From NCBI RefSeq assembly GCF_001984035.1, contig NZ_CP019449.1:2542001-2606000 (forward strand): a DNA stretch of 64,000 bases, written 5' to 3'. The notes beneath the pieces are model-generated. The model saw nothing but the letters and a program-made list of their open reading frames with translations, had not been told where the DNA came from and searched no databases. Below are positions 16,421-23,857 of the stretch, piece by piece. Made by a program: the position numbers and the translations under genes. Positions within the stretch are counted from its first letter, which is position 1. Every line of letters begins with the position of its first letter. Origin of the DNA: Sphingopyxis sp. QXT-31 (lineage in GTDB: Bacteria > Pseudomonadota > Alphaproteobacteria > Sphingomonadales > Sphingomonadaceae).

Positions 16421-16426
16421 CAATCC

Positions 16427-16565
16427 AGATCCTCCCCATCGCGAAGCGTTGGGGAGGGGGACCGCTCGCGAAGCGAGTGGTGGAGGGGTTTCGACCTCAG
16501 CGCCATTACCCCTCCGTCAGCGCTTCGCGCTGCCACCTCCCCATCGCTACGCGTGGGGAGGATCT
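16427..16565. repeat. Intergenic palindromic element, family B, copy 3, with terminator-like end
   Basis: Perfect 12-base inverted ends (AGATCCTCCCCA and TGGGGAGGATCT) bound the element. It contains a CCGCTCGC-GAA-GCGAGTGG hairpin followed by TGGAGGGG, and a GTCAGCG-CTTCG-CGCTG hairpin that matches copy 1. The right terminal hairpin is followed by a run of seven T, so it probably terminates the transcript of the preceding gene. Confidence 0.82.
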
Positions 16566-16571
16566 TTTTTT

Positions 16572-16625
16572 GTCTGAACCCCCGCTAAACCAAGTCTGAA
16601 CCGCAGATAAGCAGGGGGTTCAGAC
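16572..16625. promoter_or_regulatory. Operator-like array of three GTCTGAACC sites
   Basis: GTCTGAACC occurs at 16572-16580 and 16594-16602 in direct orientation and at 16617-16625 inverted. The outer pair extends to a 12-base perfect inverted repeat (GTCTGAACCCCC / GGGGGTTCAGAC). The array ends 75 bases before the ATG of the next gene. No known regulator for this motif is recognised here. Confidence 0.55.
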
Positions 16626-16700
16626 CTGCGACACCCCCCTCCTTCTATACCCGGATCAACAGGCGGCGAATCGCCCCCTGCGTTGAAGGAGACCGAACCC

Positions 16701-17237
16701 ATGGCTATGACCAAGATGACCAAGGCCGCAGTTGGTGCGGCCACCGCCGGCGCATTGATGCTCGGCAGCACCCCCGCAATGGCCCGCGACCGCGACGGCG
16801 ACGGGATCAGCGCGGGCGAAGTGATCGCCGGCGCCGTCGTCCTCGGCGGCCTCGCCGCGATCCTGTCGAGCAGCTACAACGACCGTTACGACTCGCGCTA
16901 CGACGGCCGCTATCGCGACGATTATCGCGGCCGCTACGACAACGACCCGCGCTACGGCTATGGGTACGACTATGGCCGCTACGGCAACAGCCGCAGCGCG
17001 GTGAACCAGTGCGTCAATGCCGTCGAACGCGGCAGCCGTCGCTACGGCAACACCGACGTCACCCAGGTGACGAGCATCGACCGCAAGCGCGACGGTTACA
17101 AGATCAAGGGCCAGGTCGTCGTGCGCGACGGCTACGGCGGCCGCTGGGGCCGCGGCGGTTATTACGACCGCGGTCGCTTCAGCTGCGACATCCGCTACGG
17201 CCGCGTGCAGGACATCAAATTCTCGGGCCTGCGCTAA
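16701..17237 (+). CDS. Small exported envelope protein, Arg/Tyr/Asp-rich, paralogue of the gene at 15890
   Basis: This 178-residue protein has a signal peptide (cleavage near PAMA), then RDRDGDGISAGEVIAGA and a hydrophobic glycine-rich helix that aligns with the helix of its neighbour. A low-complexity Tyr/Arg/Asp region (about 60-100) follows. The C-terminal domain has two cysteines (NQCVNAVERG and FSCDIRYGR) and ends GRVQDIKFSGLR, parallel to the ending of the upstream protein. The ATG at 16701 has AAGGAGA upstream. Its own upstream region carries the GTCTGAACC array, and a strong terminator follows, so it is probably transcribed alone. Function unknown. Confidence 0.8.
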   Translation: MAMTKMTKAAVGAATAGALMLGSTPAMARDRDGDGISAGEVIAGAVVLGGLAAILSSSYNDRYDSRYDGRYRDDYRGRYDNDPRYGYGYDYGRYGNSRSAVNQCVNAVERGSRRYGNTDVTQVTSIDRKRDGYKIKGQVVVRDGYGGRWGRGGYYDRGRFSCDIRYGRVQDIKFSGLR

Positions 17238-17245
17238 ACACCGGA

Positions 17246-17280
17246 AAGCCCCTCCCCTCATCGGGAGGGGCTTTTCTTTG
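17246..17280 (+). terminator. Strong Rho-independent terminator
   Basis: A perfect 12-base stem (AAAGCCCCTCCC at 17246-17257 with GGGAGGGGCTTT at 17264-17275) with a six-base loop is followed by TTCTTT. It lies directly after the small envelope gene. Confidence 0.92.
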
Positions 17281-17305
17281 TCGGCGGCGCGCCGCATGAA
17301 GCGGC

Positions 17306-18625
17306 ATGATCAAACAGAGCCTGCTCGCCGCATTGCTGCTCACCGCAGCCGTCCCCGCCCTCGCCAAGGACGACGCCCCTGCCGCCGACCCCGCGCGGCT
17401 GAAGGCCGACGTCGAGAAGCTCGTCTCCTTCGGCACGCGCCATACCTTGTCGTCGGCGACCGACCCGAGGCGCGGCATCGGGGCCGCGCGCAATTGGGGT
17501 GCCGCGGAATTCGCGCGCATTTCCAAGGCCTGCGGCGGCTGTCTCACCGTCAGCCGCATCGCCGACCGCTTCGAAGGACCGCGCGCGCCTGCGGGCGTGA
17601 TCGTCGAAAATGTCCTCGCGATCCAGAAGGGCACGGGCGATCCCGCGCATGTCATCATGATCGCGGGGCATATCGACAGCCGCGTCAGCGACCCGATGAA
17701 CTTCACCGACGATGCGCCGGGCGCCAACGACGATGCCTCGGGCACCGCGCTGGTGATCGAGGCGGCGCGGCTGCTGTCGAAACAGAAGCATCGCGCGACG
17801 ATCGTCTATGCCTTGCTCTCGGGCGAGGAACAGGGCCTCTGGGGCGGCAGGCTGCTCGCGCGCCACGCGCAGACCGAGGGCTGGGCGGTCGCGGCGCTGC
17901 TCAACAACGACATCGTCGGCGGCACCCACGGCACCGACGGCACGATCGTCGACAACCGGGTGCGCGTGTTCAGCGAGGGCATCCGCGCTTCGGAGGATTT
18001 CGCGGCGCAGCTCGCGCGGCGCGGCATCGGCGGCGAGGACGACGGCCCGTCGCGCGCGCTCGCCAAGGCGGCGATCCGTGCGGGCGAGGCCAATCCTGCG
18101 ATCGGGCTGGAAGTGCTCGCGGTGCGCCGCCCCGACCGTTTCCGCCGCGGCGGCGACCATCTGCCCTCGCTCGAGCTCGGCTATCCCGCGATCCGCTTCA
18201 CCGTCGGGGTCGAGGATTACGACCACCAGCACCAGGATCTGCGCAGCGAGAACGGCCGCAAATTTGGCGACACCGTCGATGAAATGGATTTTCCCTATCT
18301 CGCGCGCGTGACCGCGCTCAACGTCGCGCTCGCGCGCGAACTGGCCGCCGCGCCGCCCGCGCCCGCGAACGTCAGCATCGACGGCGCGGTGAGTTCGGAC
18401 ACCAAGGTGGCCTGGACGCCGGTGAAGGACGCGGCGTCCTATCGCATCCGCTGGCGCCGCGCCGACAAGAGCGACTGGACCGACGGCCGCATCGTTCCGG
18501 GCGATGCGACCGAATTTCTGCTGAAGGGCGTGCAGATCGACGACCATTTCTTCGGGGTCTCGGCGGTCGCGGCGGCCGGCGCCGAAAGCATCGTCACCTT
18601 CGGCGGTCTGCCGCCCCAAAAATAG
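17306..18625 (+). CDS. M28 family zinc aminopeptidase, exported, with C-terminal fibronectin-like domain
   Basis: This 439-residue protein has a signal peptide (cleavage near ALA). The di-zinc ligands fit M28: His122 (AGHIDS), Asp142 (GANDDASG), Glu174/Glu175 (SGEEQG; the first catalytic), Asp202 (NNDIVGG) and a His in DYDHQHQ. From about residue 350 a fibronectin type III-like domain follows (APANVSIDG and WTPVKDAASYRIRWR). It should cleave N-terminal residues from peptides in the periplasm or outside. The gene follows a strong terminator, and the ATG has no close upstream Shine-Dalgarno, so its promoter is not clear. Confidence 0.93.
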   Translation: MIKQSLLAALLLTAAVPALAKDDAPAADPARLKADVEKLVSFGTRHTLSSATDPRRGIGAARNWGAAEFARISKACGGCLTVSRIADRFEGPRAPAGVIVENVLAIQKGTGDPAHVIMIAGHIDSRVSDPMNFTDDAPGANDDASGTALVIEAARLLSKQKHRATIVYALLSGEEQGLWGGRLLARHAQTEGWAVAALLNNDIVGGTHGTDGTIVDNRVRVFSEGIRASEDFAAQLARRGIGGEDDGPSRALAKAAIRAGEANPAIGLEVLAVRRPDRFRRGGDHLPSLELGYPAIRFTVGVEDYDHQHQDLRSENGRKFGDTVDEMDFPYLARVTALNVALARELAAAPPAPANVSIDGAVSSDTKVAWTPVKDAASYRIRWRRADKSDWTDGRIVPGDATEFLLKGVQIDDHFFGVSAVAAAGAESIVTFGGLPPQK

Positions 18626-18748
18626 GCCGAAAACACCGACAGCCGACACGGGCCGCTAGCCGAATATTTACCATCTGCCGCTATAGCGGGCGATGGGACC
18701 AATATCGTCGCCCGGAGTGGGAACCGGGCGGCCTGTATTGAGTCGCGC

Positions 18749-19183
18749 ATGTCATATCCCGCAGACAATTCTGCTTCCGAACAGCGCCAGCCGCGCCAGT
18801 CACGGCTCGTCAAGGCGTCGCTCGAAAGCGACCGCCTCGGCCGTTTCGACGTCACGGTGCGCAACGTCTCGCAAACCGGTATCGGTGGCCAGGGGCCGCA
18901 CCCGCTGCAGAATGGCGAGCGGCTGACCGTCCACCTGCCCGGCCATCCGCCGATGGCGGGCACGGTGCGCTGGGTCTGCGACCAGCGCTTCGGGATCGAG
19001 ACCGACGGCGAAATCCACCTCGACAAATTGCGCACCGCCCACGGCGGCAGCGTCCCGTCGGCCGACCAGAGCGTCGAATTCCGCATCGTCCCCCCGCCCA
19101 AGATCGTCGCGCGCCGCCCCGGCCTGTCGCTCGGCGCGGCGTCGCCGATCGACCCGCGCAAGAGCGACTGGCGGATGCGCTGA
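18749..19183 (+). CDS. PilZ domain protein
   Basis: This 144-residue protein has a PilZ-like barrel: RQPRQSRLVKA carries the basic arm and VRNVSQTGIGGQG stands at the D/NxSxxG site that binds cyclic di-GMP in active PilZ proteins. The segment GTVRWVCDQRFGIE is typical. The RxxxR motif is present in a loose form (RQSR), so ligand binding is plausible but not certain. The last 40 residues are variable. It is the likely effector partner for diguanylate cyclase/phosphodiesterase proteins such as that at 35106. Confidence 0.85.
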   Translation: MSYPADNSASEQRQPRQSRLVKASLESDRLGRFDVTVRNVSQTGIGGQGPHPLQNGERLTVHLPGHPPMAGTVRWVCDQRFGIETDGEIHLDKLRTAHGGSVPSADQSVEFRIVPPPKIVARRPGLSLGAASPIDPRKSDWRMR

Positions 19184-19234
19184 GGTGGGGCTGGTTTCAG
19201 GCGGTTGCGGTCAAGGCCGCCCTACAAACCCGCT

Positions 19235-19303
19235 CGTGTCGAGCGAAGTCTAGACACGCGAATGCTGGCGCTTCCCCAGCGTGTCTCGACTTCGCTCGAC
19301 ACG
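19235..19303. repeat. Inverted repeat (family C), copy 1
   Basis: Arms of about 15 bases (CGTGTCGAGCGAAGT and ACTTCGCTCGACACG) enclose smaller palindromes (GTCTAGAC). A related element is at 43884-43955. It lies between convergent genes (PilZ and ctrA), before the ctrA terminator. Confidence 0.75.
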
Positions 19304-19356
19304 AACGGAAATAGAGGAATGGTCTGGAATCCACCCCACAGCGGACTCCAGGAGAT

Positions 19357-19391
19357 AAAACGGAAAACCGGCGCGGATCGCTCCGCGCCGG
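19357..19391 (-). terminator. Rho-independent terminator of ctrA
   Basis: A perfect 10-base stem (CCGGCGCGGA / TCCGCGCCGG, 19368-19377 with 19382-19391) is followed on the minus strand by TTTTCCGTTTT. It lies 40 bases past the ctrA stop. Confidence 0.85.
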
Positions 19392-19431
19392 GTCCCCCGT
19401 GTGTAACTTGATGTGAAAAGCGCGCCGGGCG

Positions 19432-20139
19432 TCAGGCGACGCGGCGCACTTCATTGCCTTCTTCGTCGATGTCGCGCAGCACATAGCCGCGGCCCCAGAC
19501 GGTCTCGATGTAATTTTCGCCGCCGCACGCGAGCGCGAGTTTCTTGCGCAGCTTGCAGATGAAGACGTCGATGATCTTGAGTTCGGGTTCGTCCATGCCG
19601 CCATAAAGATGGTTCAGGAACATTTCCTTGGTCAGCGTCGTCCCCTTGCGGAGCGAAAGCAGCTCGAGCATCTGATATTCCTTGCCGGTCAGATGCACGC
19701 GGGTCGAATCGACCTCGACCGTCTTGGTGTCGAGATTGACCGCCAGCTTGCCCGTCTTGATCACGCTCTGGCTGTGGCCCTTCGAGCGGCGGACGACCGC
19801 ATGGATGCGGGCGACCAGCTCGTCGCGGTGGAAGGGCTTGGTGACATAGTCGTCGGCGCCGAAGCCGAACGAGCGCACCTTCGAATCCATTTCGGAAATG
19901 CCCGACAGGATCAGCACCGGCGTCTGCACCTTGGCCGTGCGCAGCTTCTTCAGCACGTCGTAACCGTGCATGTCGGGCAGGTTCAGGTCGAGCAGGATGA
20001 TGTCGTAATCATAGAGCTTGCCGAGATCCAAGCCCTCTTCCCCCAGATCGGTGGTGTAGACGTTGAAGCCTTCGGTCGTGAGCATCGTGTCGATCGCCTT
20101 GGCGGTCGTCGGCTCGTCCTCGATCAGCAATACGCGCAT
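19432..20139 (-). CDS. ctrA: Cell-cycle response regulator CtrA
   Basis: This 235-residue OmpR-family master regulator controls the alphaproteobacterial cell cycle and motility. The receiver spans 1-115 with Asp51 as phospho-acceptor ([11 protein letters not shown]) and Lys in YVTKPF; the winged-helix DNA-binding domain spans about 125-230 with [20 protein letters not shown] and [14 protein letters not shown] characteristic of CtrA orthologues. The C-terminus ends in Val-Ala after Arg-Arg, as expected for ClpXP-dependent turnover. Upstream lies a perfect CtrA box and a cluster of GANTC sites, which suggests autoregulation and CcrM/GcrA control. Identification is very secure. Confidence 0.98.
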   Translation of the reverse strand: MRVLLIEDEPTTAKAIDTMLTTEGFNVYTTDLGEEGLDLGKLYDYDIILLDLNLPDMHGYDVLKKLRTAKVQTPVLILSGISEMDSKVRSFGFGADDYVTKPFHRDELVARIHAVVRRSKGHSQSVIKTGKLAVNLDTKTVEVDSTRVHLTGKEYQMLELLSLRKGTTLTKEMFLNHLYGGMDEPELKIIDVFICKLRKKLALACGGENYIETVWGRGYVLRDIDEEGNEVRRVA

Positions 20140-20240
20140 TGGGCACCCCTTGATTGTTTCCCACGATGACCCCGCGACCCGTCCGCTTGATCACCTGCGT
20201 GATGCGCCGACGGGACCCCTGTTGCGGGACTGCCGGAACA

Positions 20241-20284
20241 TTAACCATGAAAGCAATGAAGGGAAAAGGTTAATTTTGATTTAA
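20241..20284 (-). promoter_or_regulatory. CtrA-binding sites in the ctrA promoter
   Basis: A perfect TTAA-N7-TTAA box is at 20270-20284, 131 bases before the ctrA ATG, and a half-site TTAACCAT is at 20241-20248. This matches the established CtrA consensus, so CtrA probably controls its own gene. Confidence 0.75.
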
Positions 20285-20291
20285 CCCGCAG

Positions 20292-20314
20292 GAATCCGCG
20301 AGTCGCGGGGATTC
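20292..20314. promoter_or_regulatory. Cluster of three GANTC (CcrM) methylation sites
   Basis: GAATC (20292-20296), GAGTC (20300-20304) and GATTC (20310-20314) lie within 23 bases, next to the CtrA box. GANTC is the CcrM adenine methylation site; in Caulobacter one such site regulates ctrA P1 through GcrA. Three so close together would be rare by chance. Confidence 0.65.
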
Positions 20315-20334
20315 CATCCCACAGTCTTAACCGT

Positions 20335-21273
20335 CTAGACGCCCGCCCCAAGCGCCAGATGCTGCGCGTGCGCGCCGTTGCACGAGCGCTTGAGCGTGTC
20401 GACCAGATGGTCCGACAGCGCCTTCACCCGCGCCGGGCGCAGCCGCGATGGTGGCGAAAGAAGGTGAAGATAGGGTTGCGGCAGCGACCAGTCGGTGAGG
20501 ATGCGGACGACCTCGCCCTTCACCAGCGCTTCTTCGGATATGAAGTCGGGCAGCACCGCGATCCCGCCGCCCGCGATCAGCAGCGGGATCATGACGTCGC
20601 CATTGTTGGTGAACAAAGGCCCGGTCGGGATCACCGTCGCCTCCTCGCCGTCGCGGTGGAAGCGCAGCGGCATCGCGCGTTCGCGGTGGCCGTAGCCGAT
20701 CAGCCGATGGCGGCCGAGGTCGAGCGGGTGGCGCGGGGTGCCGTGCTTCTCCAGATAAGCGGGGCTCGCGATCACCGAACCCGCGACCGGCGCGATGGTG
20801 CGGGCGAGCAGGCTCGAATCCTCCATGCTCGCGATACGCAGCGCAAGATCGATGCCCTCGGCGATGACGTCGTGGCGCGCGTCGCTCAGCATCACCTCGA
20901 TCTCGACCGCGGGGTGCATCTCGAGAAAAGAGGCGAGCGGGTGGCCGAGCACCTTGATCCCGAAGCTCATCGGCGCGGCGAGGCGAATCGGGCCGGCGAG
21001 ATCGACGCGGTCGCCGCGTGCTGCTTCGGTGGCCGCTGTCGCCGCGGCGACCATCGCATGCGCCTCGCCGAGCAGACCGGCCCCCGCAGTCGACACGGTA
21101 ACCGTGCGCGAGCTGCGGTGGAGCAAAGTGATACCCAGCGACGCCTCGAGCCGCGTCACCGCCTTCGACACGCTCGCCTTCGACAGGCCGAGGCTCGCCG
21201 CCGCGGCGGTGAAGCTGCCGCTGTCGGCGACGGCGGCGAAACAGGCCCAGCCTTCATAATCGGGAAGCGCCAT
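20335..21273 (-). CDS. LysR family transcriptional regulator
   Basis: This 312-residue regulator has an N-terminal winged helix (about 5-65; SFTAAAASLGLSKASVSKAV) and a periplasmic-binding-like effector domain (about 92-295). It is transcribed away from the pirin gene at 21409, a layout typical of a LysR regulator acting on its divergent neighbours. The ATG at 21273 is preferred over a GTG six bases upstream because GGAG is well spaced to it. The inducer is unknown; given the target genes, a quinone, aromatic or electrophile signal is plausible. The shared 135-base region contains GGAAACGATCAATTTCC-like AT-rich symmetry. Confidence 0.93.
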   Translation of the reverse strand: MALPDYEGWACFAAVADSGSFTAAAASLGLSKASVSKAVTRLEASLGITLLHRSSRTVTVSTAGAGLLGEAHAMVAAATAATEAARGDRVDLAGPIRLAAPMSFGIKVLGHPLASFLEMHPAVEIEVMLSDARHDVIAEGIDLALRIASMEDSSLLARTIAPVAGSVIASPAYLEKHGTPRHPLDLGRHRLIGYGHRERAMPLRFHRDGEEATVIPTGPLFTNNGDVMIPLLIAGGGIAVLPDFISEEALVKGEVVRILTDWSLPQPYLHLLSPPSRLRPARVKALSDHLVDTLKRSCNGAHAQHLALGAGV

Positions 21274-21408
21274 ATACACTCCAAATGGAAACGATCAATT
21301 TCCATCTACGCTATTTTAGAAACGATCTCCATCGCTATCTTGCCTTCAACAGCTTCACTCCCGCCCCGGCGATGTGGTGAAGATCGACAAGACAGAAAGG
21401 ACGACGCG

Positions 21409-22104
21409 ATGATCGACATCCGCAAATTCGACAGCCTCGGCCACGCCAATCACGGCTGGCTCGACGCCCGCCACCATTTCTCCTTCGCCAGCTACCATGA
21501 CCCGAAGCGCATGGGCTGGGGCGCGCTGCGCGTGTGGAACGACGATGCCATCGCGGCGCAGGCGGGCTTCCCCCCGCACCCGCACCGCGACATGGAAATC
21601 ATCACCTATGTCCGCACCGGCGCGATCACCCACCGCGATTCGATGGGCAACAGCGGCCGCACCGCGGCGGGCGACGTCCAAGTGATGAGCGCAGGCACCG
21701 GCGTGACGCACAGCGAGTTCAACCTCGAGGACGAGGAAACGACGCTGTTCCAGATCTGGATCATGCCCGACCGCGACGGCGGCAATCCGGGCTGGGGGGC
21801 GCGCCAATTTCCCCAGGCCGACCGCTCGGGCCAGTTCGTGACGCTGGCGAGCGGGATCGAAGGCGACGACGCCTTGCCGATCCGCGCCGACGCCCGTGTG
21901 GCGGCGGCGACGGTGAACGCCGGCGAAAAGGTCGCCTATGATCTCGGCGCCGGGCGCCACGTCTATCTGGTCGCCGCCAAGGGCCGTATCCGCGTCAATG
22001 GCGAGGACGCCGACCCGCGCGACGGCATCGCGATCCGCGATGTCGGCACGATCGAGGTCGAGGCGGTCGACGACGCCGAACTGGTGCTGGTCGATAGCCT
22101 GTAA
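21409..22104 (+). CDS. Pirin family bicupin protein
   Basis: This 231-residue protein has the N-terminal cupin metal site HPHRDMEIITYV (His57, His59) with GTGVTHSEFN (His101, Glu103), as in YhhW-type pirins, some of which oxidise quercetin. The C-terminal cupin (about 150-230) is degenerate. The ATG at 21409 follows AAAGGA; the frame runs far upstream, through the LysR gene, but has no other plausible start near. It leads an operon with azoreductase and an extradiol dioxygenase, which points to handling of aromatic or quinone compounds. Confidence 0.93.
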   Translation: MIDIRKFDSLGHANHGWLDARHHFSFASYHDPKRMGWGALRVWNDDAIAAQAGFPPHPHRDMEIITYVRTGAITHRDSMGNSGRTAAGDVQVMSAGTGVTHSEFNLEDEETTLFQIWIMPDRDGGNPGWGARQFPQADRSGQFVTLASGIEGDDALPIRADARVAAATVNAGEKVAYDLGAGRHVYLVAAKGRIRVNGEDADPRDGIAIRDVGTIEVEAVDDAELVLVDSL

Positions 22105-22116
22105 CGAAGCCCCCCG

Positions 22117-22208
22117 GGGCCGCCGCCCCTTCTCCTCCCTGACGGCGGCGGCCCACCCTCGTGCCGCGAGTTCATCCCCCATCCCCCGGTAAGGCGAACT
22201 CGCGGCAC
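22117..22208 (+). repeat. Two hairpins between pirin and azoreductase genes
   Basis: An 11-base stem (GGGCCGCCGCC at 22117-22127 with GGCGGCGGCCC at 22144-22154) is followed by a 13-base stem (GTGCCGCGAGTTC at 22161-22173 with GAACTCGCGGCAC at 22196-22208). No T-run follows, so they may stabilise mRNA ends or attenuate rather than fully terminate. Confidence 0.6.
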
Positions 22209-22247
22209 CCCCTTCCCTTTTTTCATTCCAGTCAAAGGAGCAATCTC

Positions 22248-22844
22248 ATGTCCCATATTCTTCGCATCGACGCCTCGGCCCGCAACGCCGGTTCGACCAC
22301 CCGCCAGCTGACCGACCAGCTCGTCGCCCGCCTCGTCGAACAGGGCTATGGCGCCGCGGTCACGAGCCGTGACCTCGCGCTCACCCCGCCCGCGCTGCTG
22401 ACCGAAGCCTGGGTCGGCGCCAATTTCACCGACGATGCCGAGCGCAGCGACGACCAGCGCGCCGCGCTTGCCGCCTCGGACGAGCTGATCGCCGAGCTCG
22501 AAGCCGCCGACACGATCGTCATCGGCGTGCCCGTCTATAATTTCGCGATCCCCGCCGCGCTCAAGGCCTGGGTCGACCTGATCGCCCGCGCCCGCCGCAC
22601 CTCCCGCTACACCGAGACCGGTCCCGAAGGCCTGCTCAAGGGCAAGAAGGCCTATCTGGTCGTCGCCTCGGGCGGCGTGCCGGTGGGCAGCGACTATGAT
22701 TTCGCCACCGGCTATCTGCGCCACGTCCTCGGCTTCGTCGGCATCACCGACGTCGCGATCATCGCCGCCGACCAGCAGATGATCGACGGCGAAGCGATCG
22801 CCAAGGCCACCGCGTCGATCGACGCGCTGCAGCAGGCCGCCTGA
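22248..22844 (+). CDS. azoR: FMN-dependent NADH:quinone/azo reductase
   Basis: This 198-residue flavodoxin-fold enzyme has the N-terminal phosphate loop DASARNAGSTTRQL, the flavin/substrate segment VPVYNFAIPAALKAWVDLI and VASGGVP, all typical of AzoR. Such enzymes reduce quinones and azo compounds by two electrons with NADH. The ATG at 22248 follows AAAGGAG. The downstream dioxygenase starts four bases after its stop. The usual length is about 200 residues, as here. Confidence 0.95.
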   Translation: MSHILRIDASARNAGSTTRQLTDQLVARLVEQGYGAAVTSRDLALTPPALLTEAWVGANFTDDAERSDDQRAALAASDELIAELEAADTIVIGVPVYNFAIPAALKAWVDLIARARRTSRYTETGPEGLLKGKKAYLVVASGGVPVGSDYDFATGYLRHVLGFVGITDVAIIAADQQMIDGEAIAKATASIDALQQAA

Positions 22845-22848
22845 TCCG

Positions 22849-23655
22849 ATGCGCCGTCTGCCGAGCCTTTTCGTTTCGCACGGCTCGCCGATGATGGCGC
22901 TCGAGCCCAGCCCGGCGCGGGACTTCCTCGCTGGGCTGGGTGCCCGTCTCCCGCGCCCGCGCGCAATCCTGATGGTGTCGGCGCATCATGATGCGGCGTA
23001 TCAGGGTGGCCGCGCGACGGTCACCGCCTCGCCCGCGCCGCCGACGATCCACGACTTCGGCGGCTTTCCCGACGAGCTCTTCGCGATGCGCTATCCCGCT
23101 CCCGGCGATCCGGCGTTGGCCGCGCAGATCGTCGCGCTGCTCGGGGTGCACGGCCTGACGGTCACAGCCGACCCCAAACGCGGCCTCGACCATGGCGCAT
23201 GGGTGCCGCTGTCGCTCATCTACCCGCAGGCCGACATCCCCGTCGTCCAGCTCTCGATCGCGTCGAACGCCGCGCCCGAATGGCATTATGCCCTCGGCCA
23301 GGCGCTCGCCCCGCTGCGTGACGAAGGCGTGCTGATCGTGGGATCGGGCAGCATCACGCACAATCTCCGCGCGCTCTTTTCCTCGCGTCTGCCGATCGAC
23401 GCCCCCGCCCCGGCGTGGGTCACCGACTTCACCGACTGGGTCGCCGGGCGCATGGCGGCGGGCGCCGTCGACGACGTCTTGCACGCGGTCGAACGCGCAC
23501 CGCACGGCGCGGACAATCATCCGACGCCAGATCATATCCTGCCGCTGTTCGTCGCCATGGGCGCGGGCGGCTCCCCCTTCGCCGCCGAACGCCTCCACGC
23601 CAGCACGACCTATGGCCTGCTCGCGATGGACGTTTACGCCTTCGGCGCCGAATGA
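22849..23655 (+). CDS. Class III extradiol ring-cleavage dioxygenase (DODA/YgiD family)
   Basis: This 268-residue protein is of the 4,5-DOPA-dioxygenase-extradiol family. The start SLFVSHGSPMMAL carries the first conserved His, and VSAHHDA, LDHGAWVPL and GSGSITHNL carry the others expected for the zinc or iron site. YgiD-type members open catechol rings such as L-DOPA between C4 and C5. With the pirin and azoreductase genes this makes a small module that could detoxify catechols and quinones. Substrate is unproven. It ends just before a long inverted repeat. Confidence 0.92.
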   Translation: MRRLPSLFVSHGSPMMALEPSPARDFLAGLGARLPRPRAILMVSAHHDAAYQGGRATVTASPAPPTIHDFGGFPDELFAMRYPAPGDPALAAQIVALLGVHGLTVTADPKRGLDHGAWVPLSLIYPQADIPVVQLSIASNAAPEWHYALGQALAPLRDEGVLIVGSGSITHNLRALFSSRLPIDAPAPAWVTDFTDWVAGRMAAGAVDDVLHAVERAPHGADNHPTPDHILPLFVAMGAGGSPFAAERLHASTTYGLLAMDVYAFGAE

Positions 23656-23656
23656 T

Positions 23657-23803
23657 TTCACGCGAAGACGCGAAGGCGCGAAGATGTTGGCCTTTGCCGC
23701 GAAGCGGCGCTCCATCCCGTCGCTTCGGTAACCTGCAACGTCGCTGAATATGGGGCCTTTCGGCCCAAGCCATCTTCTTCGCGTCTTCGCGTCTTCGCGT
23801 GAA
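23657..23803. repeat. Long inverted repeat with tandem CGCGAAGA units (family E)
   Basis: About 30-base ends (TTCACGCGAAGACGCGAAGG at the left, its near reverse complement at the right) bound a 147-base element. The arms differ by a three-base insertion and are built from repeats of CGCGAAGA/TCTTCGCG. The interior holds a GCCGC-GAA-GCGGC hairpin and GGGGCC-TTTC-GGCCC. No gene is seen in this gap. Confidence 0.75.
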
Positions 23804-23857
23804 CCAAAATAGAACGGCGCCATTGGCGCAAAGCTCCGCATCGCCTATAGGCCGCCG

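Noticed and set aside
20359..21408. A long plus-strand extension in frame with pirin.
   Set aside because: It is antisense to the LysR gene. The pirin family begins at the ATG at 21409 with a ribosome site.
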